Shown here one piece after another: positions 26,988 through 37,944 of a stretch of 64,000 nt of DNA. The notes beneath the pieces were generated by a model that saw only the letters and a program-made list of their open reading frames with translations, made no database searches and had not been told where the DNA came from. The first letter of the stretch is position 1, and every line of letters starts with the position of its first letter. The position numbers were made by a program, and so were the translations under genes. Source of the stretch: Rutstroemia sp. NJR-2017a BVV2 (lineage: Eukaryota; Ascomycota; Leotiomycetes; Helotiales; Rutstroemiaceae). Location: the NCBI GenBank assembly GCA_002946415.1, contig NJPS01000034.1:909858-973857 (forward strand), written 5' to 3'.

Positions 26988-28688
26988 GATTGCTGTAGGT
27001 GGGTGCTGAGTATTGTTACTGTTAAGTGAAAGGATCGCTTTTTCTTTTCTTTTTTGATTGGACTGTTGTTTAATTTCGTTGAAGTTCTTTGGCTCGTTGT
27101 TATGGTTTCTATCTACGGCAGTGGTGTGTTGTTCAGTTTATACTGCGCAGCGTCCGTTGCAAAGTCCACGATCATAAAGGTCGAAGAGGCGAGAAGATGA
27201 TATCGTGCTGTAAGGAAGGACGTTTCTATGAAAGGTGCAAGTCGTTCCAACCACAAGCGATCAAATCCGTCTCTTTTTCGAAGGTATTCGCACGTTTTAT
27301 CGAATCGTTGCCTATTCCGCGAAACAGATCGAGCGTCCTCAAATCCCTACTTATTGTTCTCCCTCGTCAAAGTAAAGAATGAAAAAGACAATAAAAAGAA
27401 CCTCCGATCTAGTGACGTATAAACCTCCAATGCTGATATTATGGCCGTCATGTGTCGTTTCGTGTATTTTATATCCTGCAGAGCGTGATGAGAAAGGAAA
27501 GAAAGCAACTCAATACCCCAAAAGTCCCCTCGTATTGTGGCTATGCTTGCTTGTATGTAGTGAATGGTTTATGGAGTCGGTCCTGGTGATGTGGTGGCTG
27601 CGGTTGGTGTGATTGGGAGAGTGAATATGGTCGGCAGGAGGGGACCAATTCGAGCGCGTTGTACTGGAAGGCATAGATACAGACCGCTTCGAATTGCCTC
27701 TGCTTGCTTTCTATTCGTTAACTCCGTTTGAATTCCTTCTTTCGCGTTCGATTCGAACCACTGCTGTATAAAATGAGGCGGTGCGAAAGAAGTTGGTTGT
27801 GCGATTCAGGCGTGATATCAGGTGAGCTCAGAGGTAGGCTGGTGCGTGTGTTCGCCTTTTATTGTCAGGGCCGAAAGGGTAGACAGATAGGTATGGGCAT
27901 TTGAGCCGGAAGCCTATGGTTTGGGTTATATCAAATGCTGCGAAAGAAGCGAATGATGGCAGTGTGCTGTTGCTTCACAGCTATTGGGGCTCGGAAAACA
28001 GATATAAATATATATTGGAATGGATTGCGGAGGTAGCAAAAATTATCCACAAGAAGAAGAGAAAGAGGTAAATGCTCGAGGTGAAGTATATGATTTCTTG
28101 AAGAGCTCCTTCTTCTCGATAGTGAACTCATATGATAGGTGTTGCCGCTGTACCAGTAAAGGTCTAGTTGACGAAGGGCATTTATTGTATAGTAGAGATG
28201 AAGTGCATGAGAAGCTGACTCCTTCCGTCTGTTCACCTAGGAAAAGACATTTACAAGAAACCGTGACAACCGTACATCACATTTGGGATGAAAGAAATCG
28301 TAGCTTCGGAGAGCTGGGTCAAAATAGATGAATTCTGCATATTCAACACTACATTGTGATCTATCTGAATGAGATAAACAATCAGAAATTGTCGACTGCG
28401 TCATTCCCAGTGTCTTCAACAAATAAAAGCCATTCGTTGCAAACAAGAATACTTCTGTTGCTCAGACGAGTTATTTGTTGCCATCAATCCACTTAAGTCC
28501 AAAGCTGATCCTTTTAAATTGAAGATAGGTATGTATTGTTATAAATGCTAATATATTCGATAAGCTGCCTCCCATAGTCTTAGGGTATCATAACTCAACT
28601 CAACTCATTAGCTCGTTCTCGAACATCCACACATAGCCCACCAGAGTACATTCTCATCACATCCGGATCTCACAGCACCCTTTGTGGT
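26988..28688. other. gene-free stretch of 1.7 kb
   Basis: Upstream of the unknown protein and downstream of the BLOC-1-like gene. I see no coding region with support. Confidence 0.45.
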
Positions 28689-29549
28689 TTAGCCGTTGGT
28701 AGGAACGTTGGCAGGAACGTTGGCAGGAACGGAATCCAAAGTATGCATAGAGCTGGTGGAAGGATCTGTGGTTGATATGTTCGTAGATGTTGAGTAGTCT
28801 TCACCTGTGTTTTCAGTATGTTCTGATCCTTCGCCTTCGGTCTCCATCGCAATCTGTTTGCCTTTCCCGCTCTCGTCTTCATGGTGTTTAGTCAAGTTGA
28901 CATCATCCATCGTCGTATCCCCGTTCGCATCCACGGCTGGACGCTCGCCTGAAACAACTGCTCTGTCATCATTGGTCTCGGCTTTTGACTCCACTCTGAC
29001 ATCCTCCCTACCGGCCTCGCCCTCACGCTCCTCATGTCTTTCATCTCCCTCCTCATCATCACTACTCCACTCACTCCCACTTCCACTAACACTCCCCTCA
29101 CCATTCCCTAACAGCCAATCGACCTCCTCCAAAACCGCAAACTCCCTTTCCAACACCTCCGCCCAATTCTGCACATTCCCCACCTCCATAATCTTCTTCT
29201 GCCCCTCCCTAACCACCTTTTGCAATTTATCGTTCTCTTTCCCCAACCCCTTAATCTCTTTCCTCAGCGCATCTTCTTGTTTAGTCAATGCCGTGCTGTT
29301 GGAATGTAGCGTCTGGGCACGCACTTGCAGATCACGCTCTGAGGGCGCGAGGATCTGTTGGAGGGTTGTTTGAAGGAAGGTGCGGGATTGGGCGAGTTGA
29401 CGGAGGGACTCCGGGGAGGGATCGCTAGGGGCGGAAGAGGATGGTGGGTTGGAGGAGGAGATATTGGAGGTAGGTCGGCTAGAGGAAGAAGCGGCGGAGG
29501 AAGAGGGGCGAGGTTGCGGGGGAGGTGGGGCGAGGGATGATGTGGACAT
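28689..29549 (-). CDS. BLOC-1 subunit 1-like protein (GCN5L1 family)
   Basis: Single exon, 286 residues. The N-terminal 50 residues are Ser/Pro low complexity. The core (about residues 55-145) is a helical coiled-coil: QTLHSNSTALTKQEDALRKE, a heptad-rich linker, then KKIMEVGNVQNWAEVLEREF, which matches the KEIGDxxNWAxxIExD signature of GCN5L1/BLOC1S1. The C-terminal half is acidic and disordered and ends with two copies of VPAN plus a variant (VPTN). Known role of the family: a component of BLOC-1 in endosome-to-vacuole traffic and, in animals, mitochondrial acetylation. The extension beyond the core is much longer than in animals. Confidence 0.72.
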   Translation of the reverse strand: MSTSSLAPPPPQPRPSSSAASSSSRPTSNISSSNPPSSSAPSDPSPESLRQLAQSRTFLQTTLQQILAPSERDLQVRAQTLHSNSTALTKQEDALRKEIKGLGKENDKLQKVVREGQKKIMEVGNVQNWAEVLEREFAVLEEVDWLLGNGEGSVSGSGSEWSSDDEEGDERHEEREGEAGREDVRVESKAETNDDRAVVSGERPAVDANGDTTMDDVNLTKHHEDESGKGKQIAMETEGEGSEHTENTGEDYSTSTNISTTDPSTSSMHTLDSVPANVPANVPTNG

Positions 29550-30175
29550 TCTGATCGCGATTGTGATGTGCTCCTAGTGTATATTTGGAACTGGATTCAG
29601 GTTGGTGATTATTAGACTATTCGGGATAATGATGAAGATACTGATGCTAGAACGATGTACGACGGGTTTATGAATGCTTATGATACGGATTCGGATCAGG
29701 ATGAAGGTCTGAAGCTGTCGTTGAAGATAATTGAACGTTGACATGTAGTTCTCGGAAAACATCACGGGACTGATAAGAGGAAAATGCGGGGTCGATATCT
29801 CGCGAAATTTACTGAGGAATACTCGCGATTGCGATGGCGCCGGCCCAAGGGCCTCTTCTATCGTTAAGTCGAAAGCTTTGCGCGCCAAACCTGTTCCAGA
29901 AGAACGGAGTATGACCGGGAGATAGTCAATGTGGTAAGAAATAAATTCGTTCAACCAAATTTGCTATGACAGTTAGGCACCAAATCCAATCTACACATCG
30001 CGTATCACTAACGTCAATACATTGTACAAATGGAAGGGTGTATTCATATTGCTTTTTTGAATTTATCACAGCCTAATGATGAGAACCGTTTCTTGCATCA
30101 TTCCATAGAATAAGGAACTCCATGCCATGATTCCCAGTGAAATACAACCCATACCATAATCCCATAGCATTTGAT
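29550..30175. other. intergenic
   Basis: Contains the upstream region of the BLOC-1-like gene and the 3' end of RPS8. No gene seen. Confidence 0.5.
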
Positions 30176-30858
30176 CTACTTGCGCAGTTGGCGTTGGTAG
30201 AAAGCAAGCTCCTCACCCTCCAAGATATAACCATCACAACGTCCACTCTGTCCTGGTCTGGATGAGACAATGGCGTACAGACGACCAGCCTCGAACTGCT
30301 TCTCCAAAGCAGGGTCAACCTTTCCTGCAGCAGCGAATCTCTCGTGGTGCTTCTTCTCAACAGACTTGCTCTTCTTCTTGTCTGGCTCCTCAATGGCTTG
30401 TCCAGCCTTTTGTTGACGTCTACGACCTAAGTTTTGACCGTAGTGTGCCTCGTACCATTGTCTGAATGGGGCAGCATCGACTTGAACGACGGCGGCTTTG
30501 GTGAGTGTGTTGGTTCGGACAAGTTCGTTGTTGGAAGGATGGAAAGATACACCAATCACACGGACCTTACGGGCAACACCCTCAGATCCCCATGAGAAGT
30601 TACCGGCTTCGAGACGGAGGGCACGGAATTTTCGGTTACCGCCACGGGTACGGACAAGATGGATTCTCTTTGTGCCAATACGGGTGTTGGCTTCTTGTCG
30701 TCCGGCTTCGAAAGCGCGCTTCTTCCCTGTAAAATTCTTAGTTTTCAGGTTGGAACATATATCAGTTAAGATATATGGGCTTTCTACTACGCACGGTAAT
30801 GGGCTCGCTTGGCACCAGAGGCGGAGCGCTTATGTCTGCTGTCACGGCTGATACCCAT
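30176..30858 (-). CDS. RPS8: small-subunit ribosomal protein eS8
   Basis: Joined as complement(30176..30726, 30795..30858), 204 residues, the usual length. Exon 1 reads MGISRDSRHKRSASGAKRAH; the 68-nt intron (GTGCGT...ACAG) is in frame and followed by RKKRAFEAGRQEANTRIG. The body has VRTRGGNRKFRALRLEAGNF and the tail FEAGRLYAIVSSRPGQSGR. It is a structural component of the cytosolic 40S subunit. The sequence just upstream of the ATG ends in an ACAG, so a further intron in the leader is likely, as is common in fungal ribosomal protein genes. Confidence 0.97.
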
Positions 30859-32028
30859 GATTGCTAATTCTGTGGTATGCGAATACGTTAGCGAAATGGT
30901 CTCTGGTTGGGCAAGGGATTGAGAGTTTCAATACGCAAAATCGAAAGTCGATGCGCAACCAGAATATATCGCAGATAGAGATGGATTTGTGCAACAGAAT
31001 TGTAGTATGTGGATATGAACGCCGTCGAAGAATTTCTCGAATTGATTCGATGTTGTCGACGATCCAAAATCCAAGCACTTCTACTTCATCTGCTACTTTG
31101 TCCACCCCTTCTCGCAATTTATTCAGGATCCAATCGAAGTTTCGAAAATTGATCGTTTGAAAGAAGAGGAGTGAGTTGCGAAAATACTGACCTGATGATT
31201 CGAAGTTTCACCAGTACAATCGTTGTCGTTGTCGAAGAGTTTGTCGTGAGAGGGTTAAAAAGTTCGCAAGGGAAACTTTACAAAATGAAAAATCGTGGTG
31301 TGCGAAGCACTAGTTCTCACGCTAATCTAAGCGAGTCTGGGGCCTCTATATCACGTGATGTTGGTGAAATTCCCGACCTGACTGTAAAAGTGTACTCTCA
31401 ACAACACCCAAACGATCAGACAATTGTACGCAGCTGGAAGCCTTATTGGGATCAATTGGTACAAGTTTTTACGCTTCAAGGAAACGGTCGAAATCGGGTT
31501 TTTACATGATGATTTGACCCATAATATTACCTGCTGCCATACCTCAATTCGTATGACATAAAGGTCATGATGGGTGCTGAAGTATCGTGGACGGCACAAT
31601 GTCTGCCCTTAAGTTTGGTTACGGAGCCTCTCATTTTATCGTCCATCATTCTCCTACTTGCTATGGTGGTTAACTATCTGTTTCATATTGCATATACTTT
31701 GATACCGCAGGCACACAGAGGGAGCGTCGCTAATGACAAGATTTGAGGTACCAGCCCAACCCGGAATAACCAAAGGTGTTGGTTGATGGGAAAGTGCAAC
31801 GAGGGTAGCATCCTACTGAAGACTAGGCAGGACGTTTCTAAAGTGTTCACTTGCATACACACGTCTAGGACTTCACGATGTTACTTGGGGATCACACTTC
31901 GTGTGCGAACTTTAGAAAGGGAAGACATTGATTCTACCAACATGCGTCAATAATATAGCTGCTCTACCACTCTATAACTGCTCTATCGTTCTAGGATGAC
32001 AGGTAAGACAACTTCTAAGGCTCATTCT
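30859..32028. other. upstream region of RPS8 and 3' flank of the flavin reductase
   Basis: About 1.2 kb. It should hold the RPS8 promoter and leader intron. No other gene supported. Confidence 0.5.
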
Positions 32029-32652
32029 CTAGGCGCTTGTCTCCTCAACTGGTGCCTCCATCAAAGTTATCAGATCTCTATACGCATTCAGGAGCTCCTC
32101 CTTCCTGGTTTCCTCCCACAAAGCTAGAGTCTTCTCTCCCAAGACCCCTCCGACCGCTCTATAAAGATCCTCCCTATCCTCGCCGCCGAACTTCAACTCG
32201 GGACTGCTCTCCACAACCCTCAACTTCATGCCTTTCAATGTCTCGTTCAGATTCTTGTTCGCCAACTGCGCCCCATGAATTCCATACGTCACAATCAAGA
32301 CCGCTTTGCCGATCCACTCATTGTACAAATAATCAATAGCATTCTTCAAACCGCCTGGGATACCATAGTTATACTCCGCGGAAACGAAGACGTATGCGTC
32401 GTATTTGGCAATCTCAGCTGACCAGGCCTTGGAATGGGCGTTGTTGAATTGAGCTTTAGCGGGAACCATTGCTGGCATGGCAATTTCATCGAAGACGGGA
32501 AGGTTGAATGAAGCAATGTCGACGATGTGGAGCTCTGGAGCCGGTGTGACTTTGGACTCGAGAAAAGTCTTATGGACAAAATCGACGACCTTGGAACCGA
32601 CGCGAAGAGGTCGAGTGGTGCCGACGATGATAGCGACTTTCTTGGCTGCCAT
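32029..32652 (-). CDS. NAD(P)H-dependent FMN reductase family flavoprotein
   Basis: Single exon, 207 residues. It has the flavodoxin-like fold marks of the FMN_red family: an N-terminal strand-loop KKVAIIVGTTRPLRVGSKV that binds the FMN phosphate, and SAEYNYGIPGGLKNAIDYLY, the classic PEYNxxxPxxLKNAID motif, followed by GKAVLIVTYGIHGAQ. Members reduce quinones, azo compounds or free flavin with NAD(P)H and protect against oxidative stress. It is probably cytosolic; there is no signal peptide. It sits alone next to a degraded P450, and no cluster link can be shown. Confidence 0.9.
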   Translation of the reverse strand: MAAKKVAIIVGTTRPLRVGSKVVDFVHKTFLESKVTPAPELHIVDIASFNLPVFDEIAMPAMVPAKAQFNNAHSKAWSAEIAKYDAYVFVSAEYNYGIPGGLKNAIDYLYNEWIGKAVLIVTYGIHGAQLANKNLNETLKGMKLRVVESSPELKFGGEDREDLYRAVGGVLGEKTLALWEETRKEELLNAYRDLITLMEAPVEETSA

Positions 32653-34130
32653 GATGAATAAAGTTGTTTTGATGAGTGGTGATTAGGTAGGTGGATTATT
32701 TGAATTTACTTCTTCGTATTTGAGTTGATCTCGTTGAATGTTGTCTCAGCAGCGACATTGTCTGATCCTTATATCCTCGCCTTCCTGTCGCCATATACGA
32801 TTTCGCCATGGCGGTTCTGAAAAGAAACCCCCTGCCATATTTGCAATTTGTAAGATTGTGGCTAGGCTTACTAATTTAGTAATTCTGCTTTTTAATCTGT
32901 ATGTTCACAAATCAACAATATTTGTATGTCAGATCTAGCCTCTGTCAAATTTGGTGGTTAATTATGGTCGTCTGTCGGATGCTAGGGGTTCCGAAATATT
33001 AGTTAATTAGCCGAGGATTGCATTCGACATAAGGGATCTCATCTCTAACAATGAATTGTTCTCCTATACAAGTCGCCACATCTACAAGAGCGCGCCACCC
33101 TTTCAGCGCAAATAGTTCTATATCATCGAAGATATGGGATTGACCAAATCGGTTCCAATATTTAGCTACGAGGGATCCGCAACCAACCGATCAGTTTCTA
33201 AGCTAGGGTACTCGAAGTATCGAGATAGTACCACCTTAGTACCCTAGCCTTGCAGCTTGAGTACAATGCTTTCATGCTGCAGTGCGATGAAATCGAGACT
33301 GTGTTGTCACTGGTGAAAAACGACGAAGGCGTGCGGAGCTTTGTTGGCGACAAGGTCACTGAACTCGTCTTGTCACCATCGATCGTTACCGCCGCATGCA
33401 TCTGGAGATGTTGCCACAAGGTGAACTCCGCAATCATATTGCCATCTTCATTCTAGCCACGCATCCTGACCACGCATCAAGTCGATGACCTCCTTCGGCC
33501 GAAGGGGTGGGGAGAATCCGACACCCGAATAGTCGACAATTGCGTCAGGCGCGAAGTCTCTGGGCGACTGCTGCATGATGTCGACCGAATTAAATGTTGG
33601 CTAGTGAAAGTCCTGCCCTGAGCCATAGTGGGCAATGGCATCTTACATTTCTGTCCGGTTAAGGAGATACTGAATTTGAATTATAAACTCAAGTTGATGG
33701 TAACAGATTGAAGTGAATGTTAAGGTTCTGTCAAGTCTATTGTGGATGAAGGAGTGCATTATGACCCTAATGCAATAAGAGGTGACTCAAGATGAGAAGT
33801 AAGTCATCCGACCAAGTGAAGGTTGCATAGGAAATCTGTGCTAGACTATCTTTCAGTTGATCATTATCACGGCAAGGCAAGTGCGGTCGCATATGGCTAG
33901 TATCGAGCATCCTGGTGTGATGTTAGCCGCATATGCTCTGAAAATTTCCTTATTTTCTTGAGTAGTAGTTGGGTTTGTTGCATATCTCAGATTAAATTTC
34001 CCTGGACCTGTTCCTAACTTCCTCAAGGATTTCCTCAAGGAGTTGTTGAGTTTGTTGCATATCTGATGAATTTCCCTAGAGCTGTTCTTTATTTCCTAGG
34101 TAGTTATTGGGTTCTCGGCAACAATCAGTC
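32653..34130. other. gene-free stretch with repeat fragments
   Basis: From about 33975 it has two copies of a segment starting TTGTTGCATATCT and continuing into AATTTCCCT, also found in the inverted repeat at 34799-35029. An 8-13 bp direct repeat (GGATTTCCTCAAGGA-like) lies near 34018. No intact gene. Confidence 0.5.
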
Positions 34131-35263
34131 AGTGCGGGATGTATACAATACTTTATCTTATGTCTTCCCTGCGAAAGACCTTCCGACGCAAGAGCCGATC
34201 CTGAGAGTGTACATCGATAAACTAATGAACCGTTGGAGTCTGCAGCGGAATCTCGGTCCCCTTTCGATATGGCCAAGTGGTACAATCTTACGACATTTGA
34301 TCTCCTTGGCGACCTGGTCTCTGGTAAGTCCTTCGCCGGCCTCGAGAACTTACAGTACCACTTCGGGGTCTCGACGATTTTCGAGGTTATTCGCGAAGTC
34401 CTGTTCAGGGACATATATCTGTTTTCTTCCCATTGATCAAACTCTTTATGAACAGTGATTTGGTAGACGCGGGTAGCAGCTGAACTACAGTAAAACCACG
34501 GTGCAGAGGAGCTCGAGAAACTTAAGCCTTCCGGCCTCGCGGACTTCATATTCATCCTTCGACGTCGCGGTAAGAAACGAAAGCTAAGCGATACAGAGTT
34601 GGCGGCAAACCCAGTATTCTTTTTATCGCTGGCAGCGAAATCACAGTCACGTGCTGTCGATCTTGACTTCTTACTTCTGAAAATACCAGCGCCGATGAAG
34701 AGGTTGACGGATGAGGTCAGGTCGGTCATGCAATCGGAAGAGGTGTTAGCCTGTCACGTGCCAGTCTAGGTGATCATCACATATCATGCAGACCGACCAA
34801 GGACCGCCGGACTAGCATAAGGATGTGATTGGTCAATATCAGGTGATCAGAATTTCTCGAACTTTTTGTTGCATATCTGAATTTTGGGTCATGCAATCCG
34901 AAGAGGTGTTAGCTTGTTATATATGTTAAACTCATGAAGAGAAAGTTCAGATATGCAACGAAAATTCCAAGAAGTTCTGATCACCTGATATCGAGCCAAT
35001 CATATCCTCATCCTTGTCCGGCGGTCCTTATCAGATTTTGCAACCGGGTCACCACTTCGACTACGATTGTTTGGGGCTATGAGATCCTTCCCAAAGCGCT
35101 GGTTCCCAGAAGCGAAAGACGATTCACAATTGCCATTCTTTAACGGCAACGGTGATGTCCGGCGACTATTCCCTACCGGATCACGTAACCGCATTCGCCC
35201 AGATCTAGCCGCATGCGAGATGGGGAGGGGTGGAACGAATGTGCTGATTTCTGGGACAGGCTA
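34131..35263 (+). pseudogene. cytochrome P450 relic, frameshifted, with an insertion and without the heme cysteine
   Basis: Fragments of a CYP in two blocks. Block one (34131-34735) reads in turn PTQEPILRVYIDKLMNR, then after a one-base frame change SRSPFDMAKWYNLTTFDLL and GKSFAGLENLQYHF, then stops, then KLSDTELAANP and MKRLTDEVRS; the oxygen-binding helix is split across frames. Block two (about 35060-35263) reads SFPKRWFPEAKDD and FPTGSRNRI, the heme-binding loop in which the essential Cys has become Arg. Roughly 130 residues between them are missing and replaced by an inverted repeat. The N-terminal membrane part is also absent. It cannot make an active enzyme. Confidence 0.82.
34799..35029. 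repeat. inverted repeat, arms of about 86 bp, inside the P450 relic
   Basis: Arm 34799-34885 and arm 34944-35029 are reverse complements with a handful of differences. Both contain GGACCGCCGGAC (outer end), ATATCAGGTGATCAGAA and TTGCATATCTGAA (inner end). The loop is about 58 bp. A 30-bp direct repeat containing ATGCAATCSGAAGAGGTGTT occurs at 34725-34754 and 34889-34917. It looks like a non-autonomous hairpin element or the remains of one. Confidence 0.8.
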
Positions 35264-36765
35264 GAAGGATGCGCCTCTCCTGCTGAGAAGCCATCAAATG
35301 CGATATATGGTGGGTCGCTTGAGATGTTTGCTTAAGTCCGTGAGGTGGAAGTGGAGCATTTCATCGGTTACAAAGTCGAGGGACGGACGAGATGGGTTAT
35401 TTATGAGAATATAGGAGATTAATGACCACAAAAGAGATTCAGTCCTATGGTGCCATATTATGCTATTCTTGGTACACGGCTGACTCAGTGACTCTTGGTC
35501 TTGCACATATATAGACGTCTTAGACTATCCGATCTACAGCTTCATTCTCCTGAGTTTCCTGAGTCCTTCGTTCTAACAATATTCTAGCATATAGGAGTCT
35601 AGATATATGATGGTCAACACCATACTAGCCGCCCCTGATTTACAGTTGACAGCTCGTTCATTTGCCAAACCTTACCCATATCTCATCAGACGTGTAAATC
35701 CCAATTCCAATCCAAACTCCACCAAATAACCTTACCGCGGGAAATATCCGGACTTTGTGAAACTTCTCAAGTCATCCGCCTACTCTGTACATCTCTACCT
35801 ATCTGCTCACCACCCTCAAAACCAGTACAGTACACCTCCTCGAACCTACCCCACCAGCTCGTTCCCTACTTCCTTTCCCGTTTAGCTCCAAACCGAGACT
35901 AATCATCCAAAAGCGGCCGCTCCCGCACAAACCTGCCCCCTGCCCCCCTGCCAGCTCTCGGACCATCTTCCCAAACAAGAATCAAACACAAAACAAAACA
36001 CAAAACATCCTCTGCCGGACCAACTTACTGCAAATGAATAAGTTACGTCCAAGCCTATTTCCCCATCTGTGCTTTCCAGCCGAGAGCTTAGCCGCGCAAC
36101 CCTGCGACCGACCTTAAAATAAACCGTTCTCACATGTAAGGTAAGGTTCCTGTACAGTACAATCCTAAGCCCCACCCGATGCTACTCAACTGTTGGTCCT
36201 CCGTCAGCCGTACGAAGCTGTAATATCTCCCACACCCATACCACCCGCCAAATCGGTAACCCCCCTCATCCAAACAACTCCTAGAGGGACCAGAACAGCT
36301 CAGCGCTTATCCATCTAGTGGCTGCCTCGACACCTATTACTGACCGTTGTGTTTCATAAATAGGCGCTTGCATGTGCTGCGCACCCACGCACGTACGCAT
36401 GTGAAGTGAGGTGTTTCGAAAAGAGGGGATGGGGGGGTGGTATATGAAGAGGAGGTACTTCGAAAAGAAGAAAGAGGGATTTGTATGATGTGTTGAGTTT
36501 TATTTCTTTCTGATTTCTTATTTGTTTCCCCTCGGAGTGTTTCCGTCATTGATATTTACAACATTTCTCTCTTTGCTTCCGATATACCCGAAATTGTATG
36601 ATATAATTTGGGGAGTGTTTTGAGCTACGTCGAACGAAGCTTTATTTTTTCACTGTATTATTCTTTCTCGGACGTTTGGTCGGGAAATTGAGGATATTTA
36701 CTCGTTATATATATTATATTTTCGATTTGTACATCAAACAGAAAGAGAAGGGATTCAGAACCAAA
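35264..36765. other. gene-free stretch of 1.5 kb
   Basis: No coding region supported. The last 100 bp before 36766 are the presumed promoter and leader of the secreted protein. Confidence 0.5.
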
Positions 36766-37718
36766 ATGTACACACTCATCTCCTCACTCACACTTCTCGG
36801 TGGTATCCTCGGCTCTACCACCGCTCATCCCACCCAATTGATATTCACAACCCAAGCAGATGGTAAACCCCTCCTCCTAAATTTCCCCAAAAAACCTCAA
36901 CTAACAAACCCCCAGACTCCCTCGCCTCCCTCTCCACCCTTTACACCCCGCACCCCTCCCACTCCGGCGCCCTCTCCCTCCTCTCCCCCCAAAACCTCGG
37001 CATCTCCTTCCCCTACCTCCGTACCTCCATCTGCCCCGCCCTAATCACAGACTGGTCCTCCATCTCCCACGACCTGCTCACCCAACTCCTCCGCCTATAC
37101 CCCCATGGCCCCACAAGCAGCCCCTACTACACCATCCAGCACGACCCCTCCTCCCCTTCTTCTGACCTCATCACCATCTCCGAAACCCTCGTCCTCCCCA
37201 CCACCCACTCCGACCTCTCTTTCCGCAGCACGCTTTCCCTATCCATCACCGCCGGCGGCCCGAACGCCGTATCTATCGAGCGCATCGGCGCCGAGGACTG
37301 GCGCTCGTTGCTGGGGCTGCTGCTGTCTGCGAATAGTGCTGTGGTGGCGGGGACGCGGGGGGAAGGGTTTGCGAAGTTGGAGATGGGGGGTGTGATGCCT
37401 TTGGGAGGGGTAGCGAGGAGGAGGAGGTTCGCACCTAGTGATGTTGTGTTTCCGTATTTTGCGGATGTGAAGAAGGATTTGGATGGGGAGGAGGAGGAAG
37501 AGGTACGGGAGGGAAAGAAGGGGTTGAAGTGGAGTGCAGAGTGGGTTTATTATGGGGTGGTGGAGGGGGATAATGGTGTGGAGAAAGTGCTGGAGTGTGC
37601 GGCGATGCCGGATGTAGGGTTGTGGGTTGGGGATAAGGAAAGGAAGACGCCTGGAGCGGACAATGTGCAGGCGGAAAAGGAGGAAATTGAGGAAGAGGAT
37701 TGGAAAATTGATTTGTAG
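36766..37718 (+). CDS. secreted protein of unknown function
   Basis: Joined 36766..36862 and 36916..37718, 299 residues. The intron (53 nt, GTAAAC with branch CTAAC and acceptor CCCCAG) is needed: without it the frame turns into proline-rich junk and stops. The N-terminus MYTLISSLTLLGGILGSTTA is a signal peptide. The mature domain contains SLASLSTLYTPHPSHSGAL, LITDWSSISHDLL and a mixed-charge C-terminus with an acidic GEEEEE run. There are few cysteines. I do not recognise a family; the protein is extracellular by inference. It converges on the ABC transporter gene with 226 bp between stops. Confidence 0.7.
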
Positions 37719-37944
37719 ATTGGGTCGGCTTTTTATTGTACATTTTGGCGGGAAAAGCGAAGGCGTTTATGCACTGTACATTTACAGCATGGTTTGACTT
37801 GGATGTATATGGATAAGATAGGAGTAAAAGTAAATGAAGGATATGGTATGCCATAAAGTACAATCTTTCGGAACAACTTTTCCTTAGCCCGACTCTTAAC
37901 TGTCGTGGTCTCAACCAGATATTCACGACATCCTGCGAAGCCGT

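Noticed and set aside
34076..34729. A 217-codon minus-strand ORF
   Set aside because: The plus strand carries clear P450 blocks; this ORF is their antisense.
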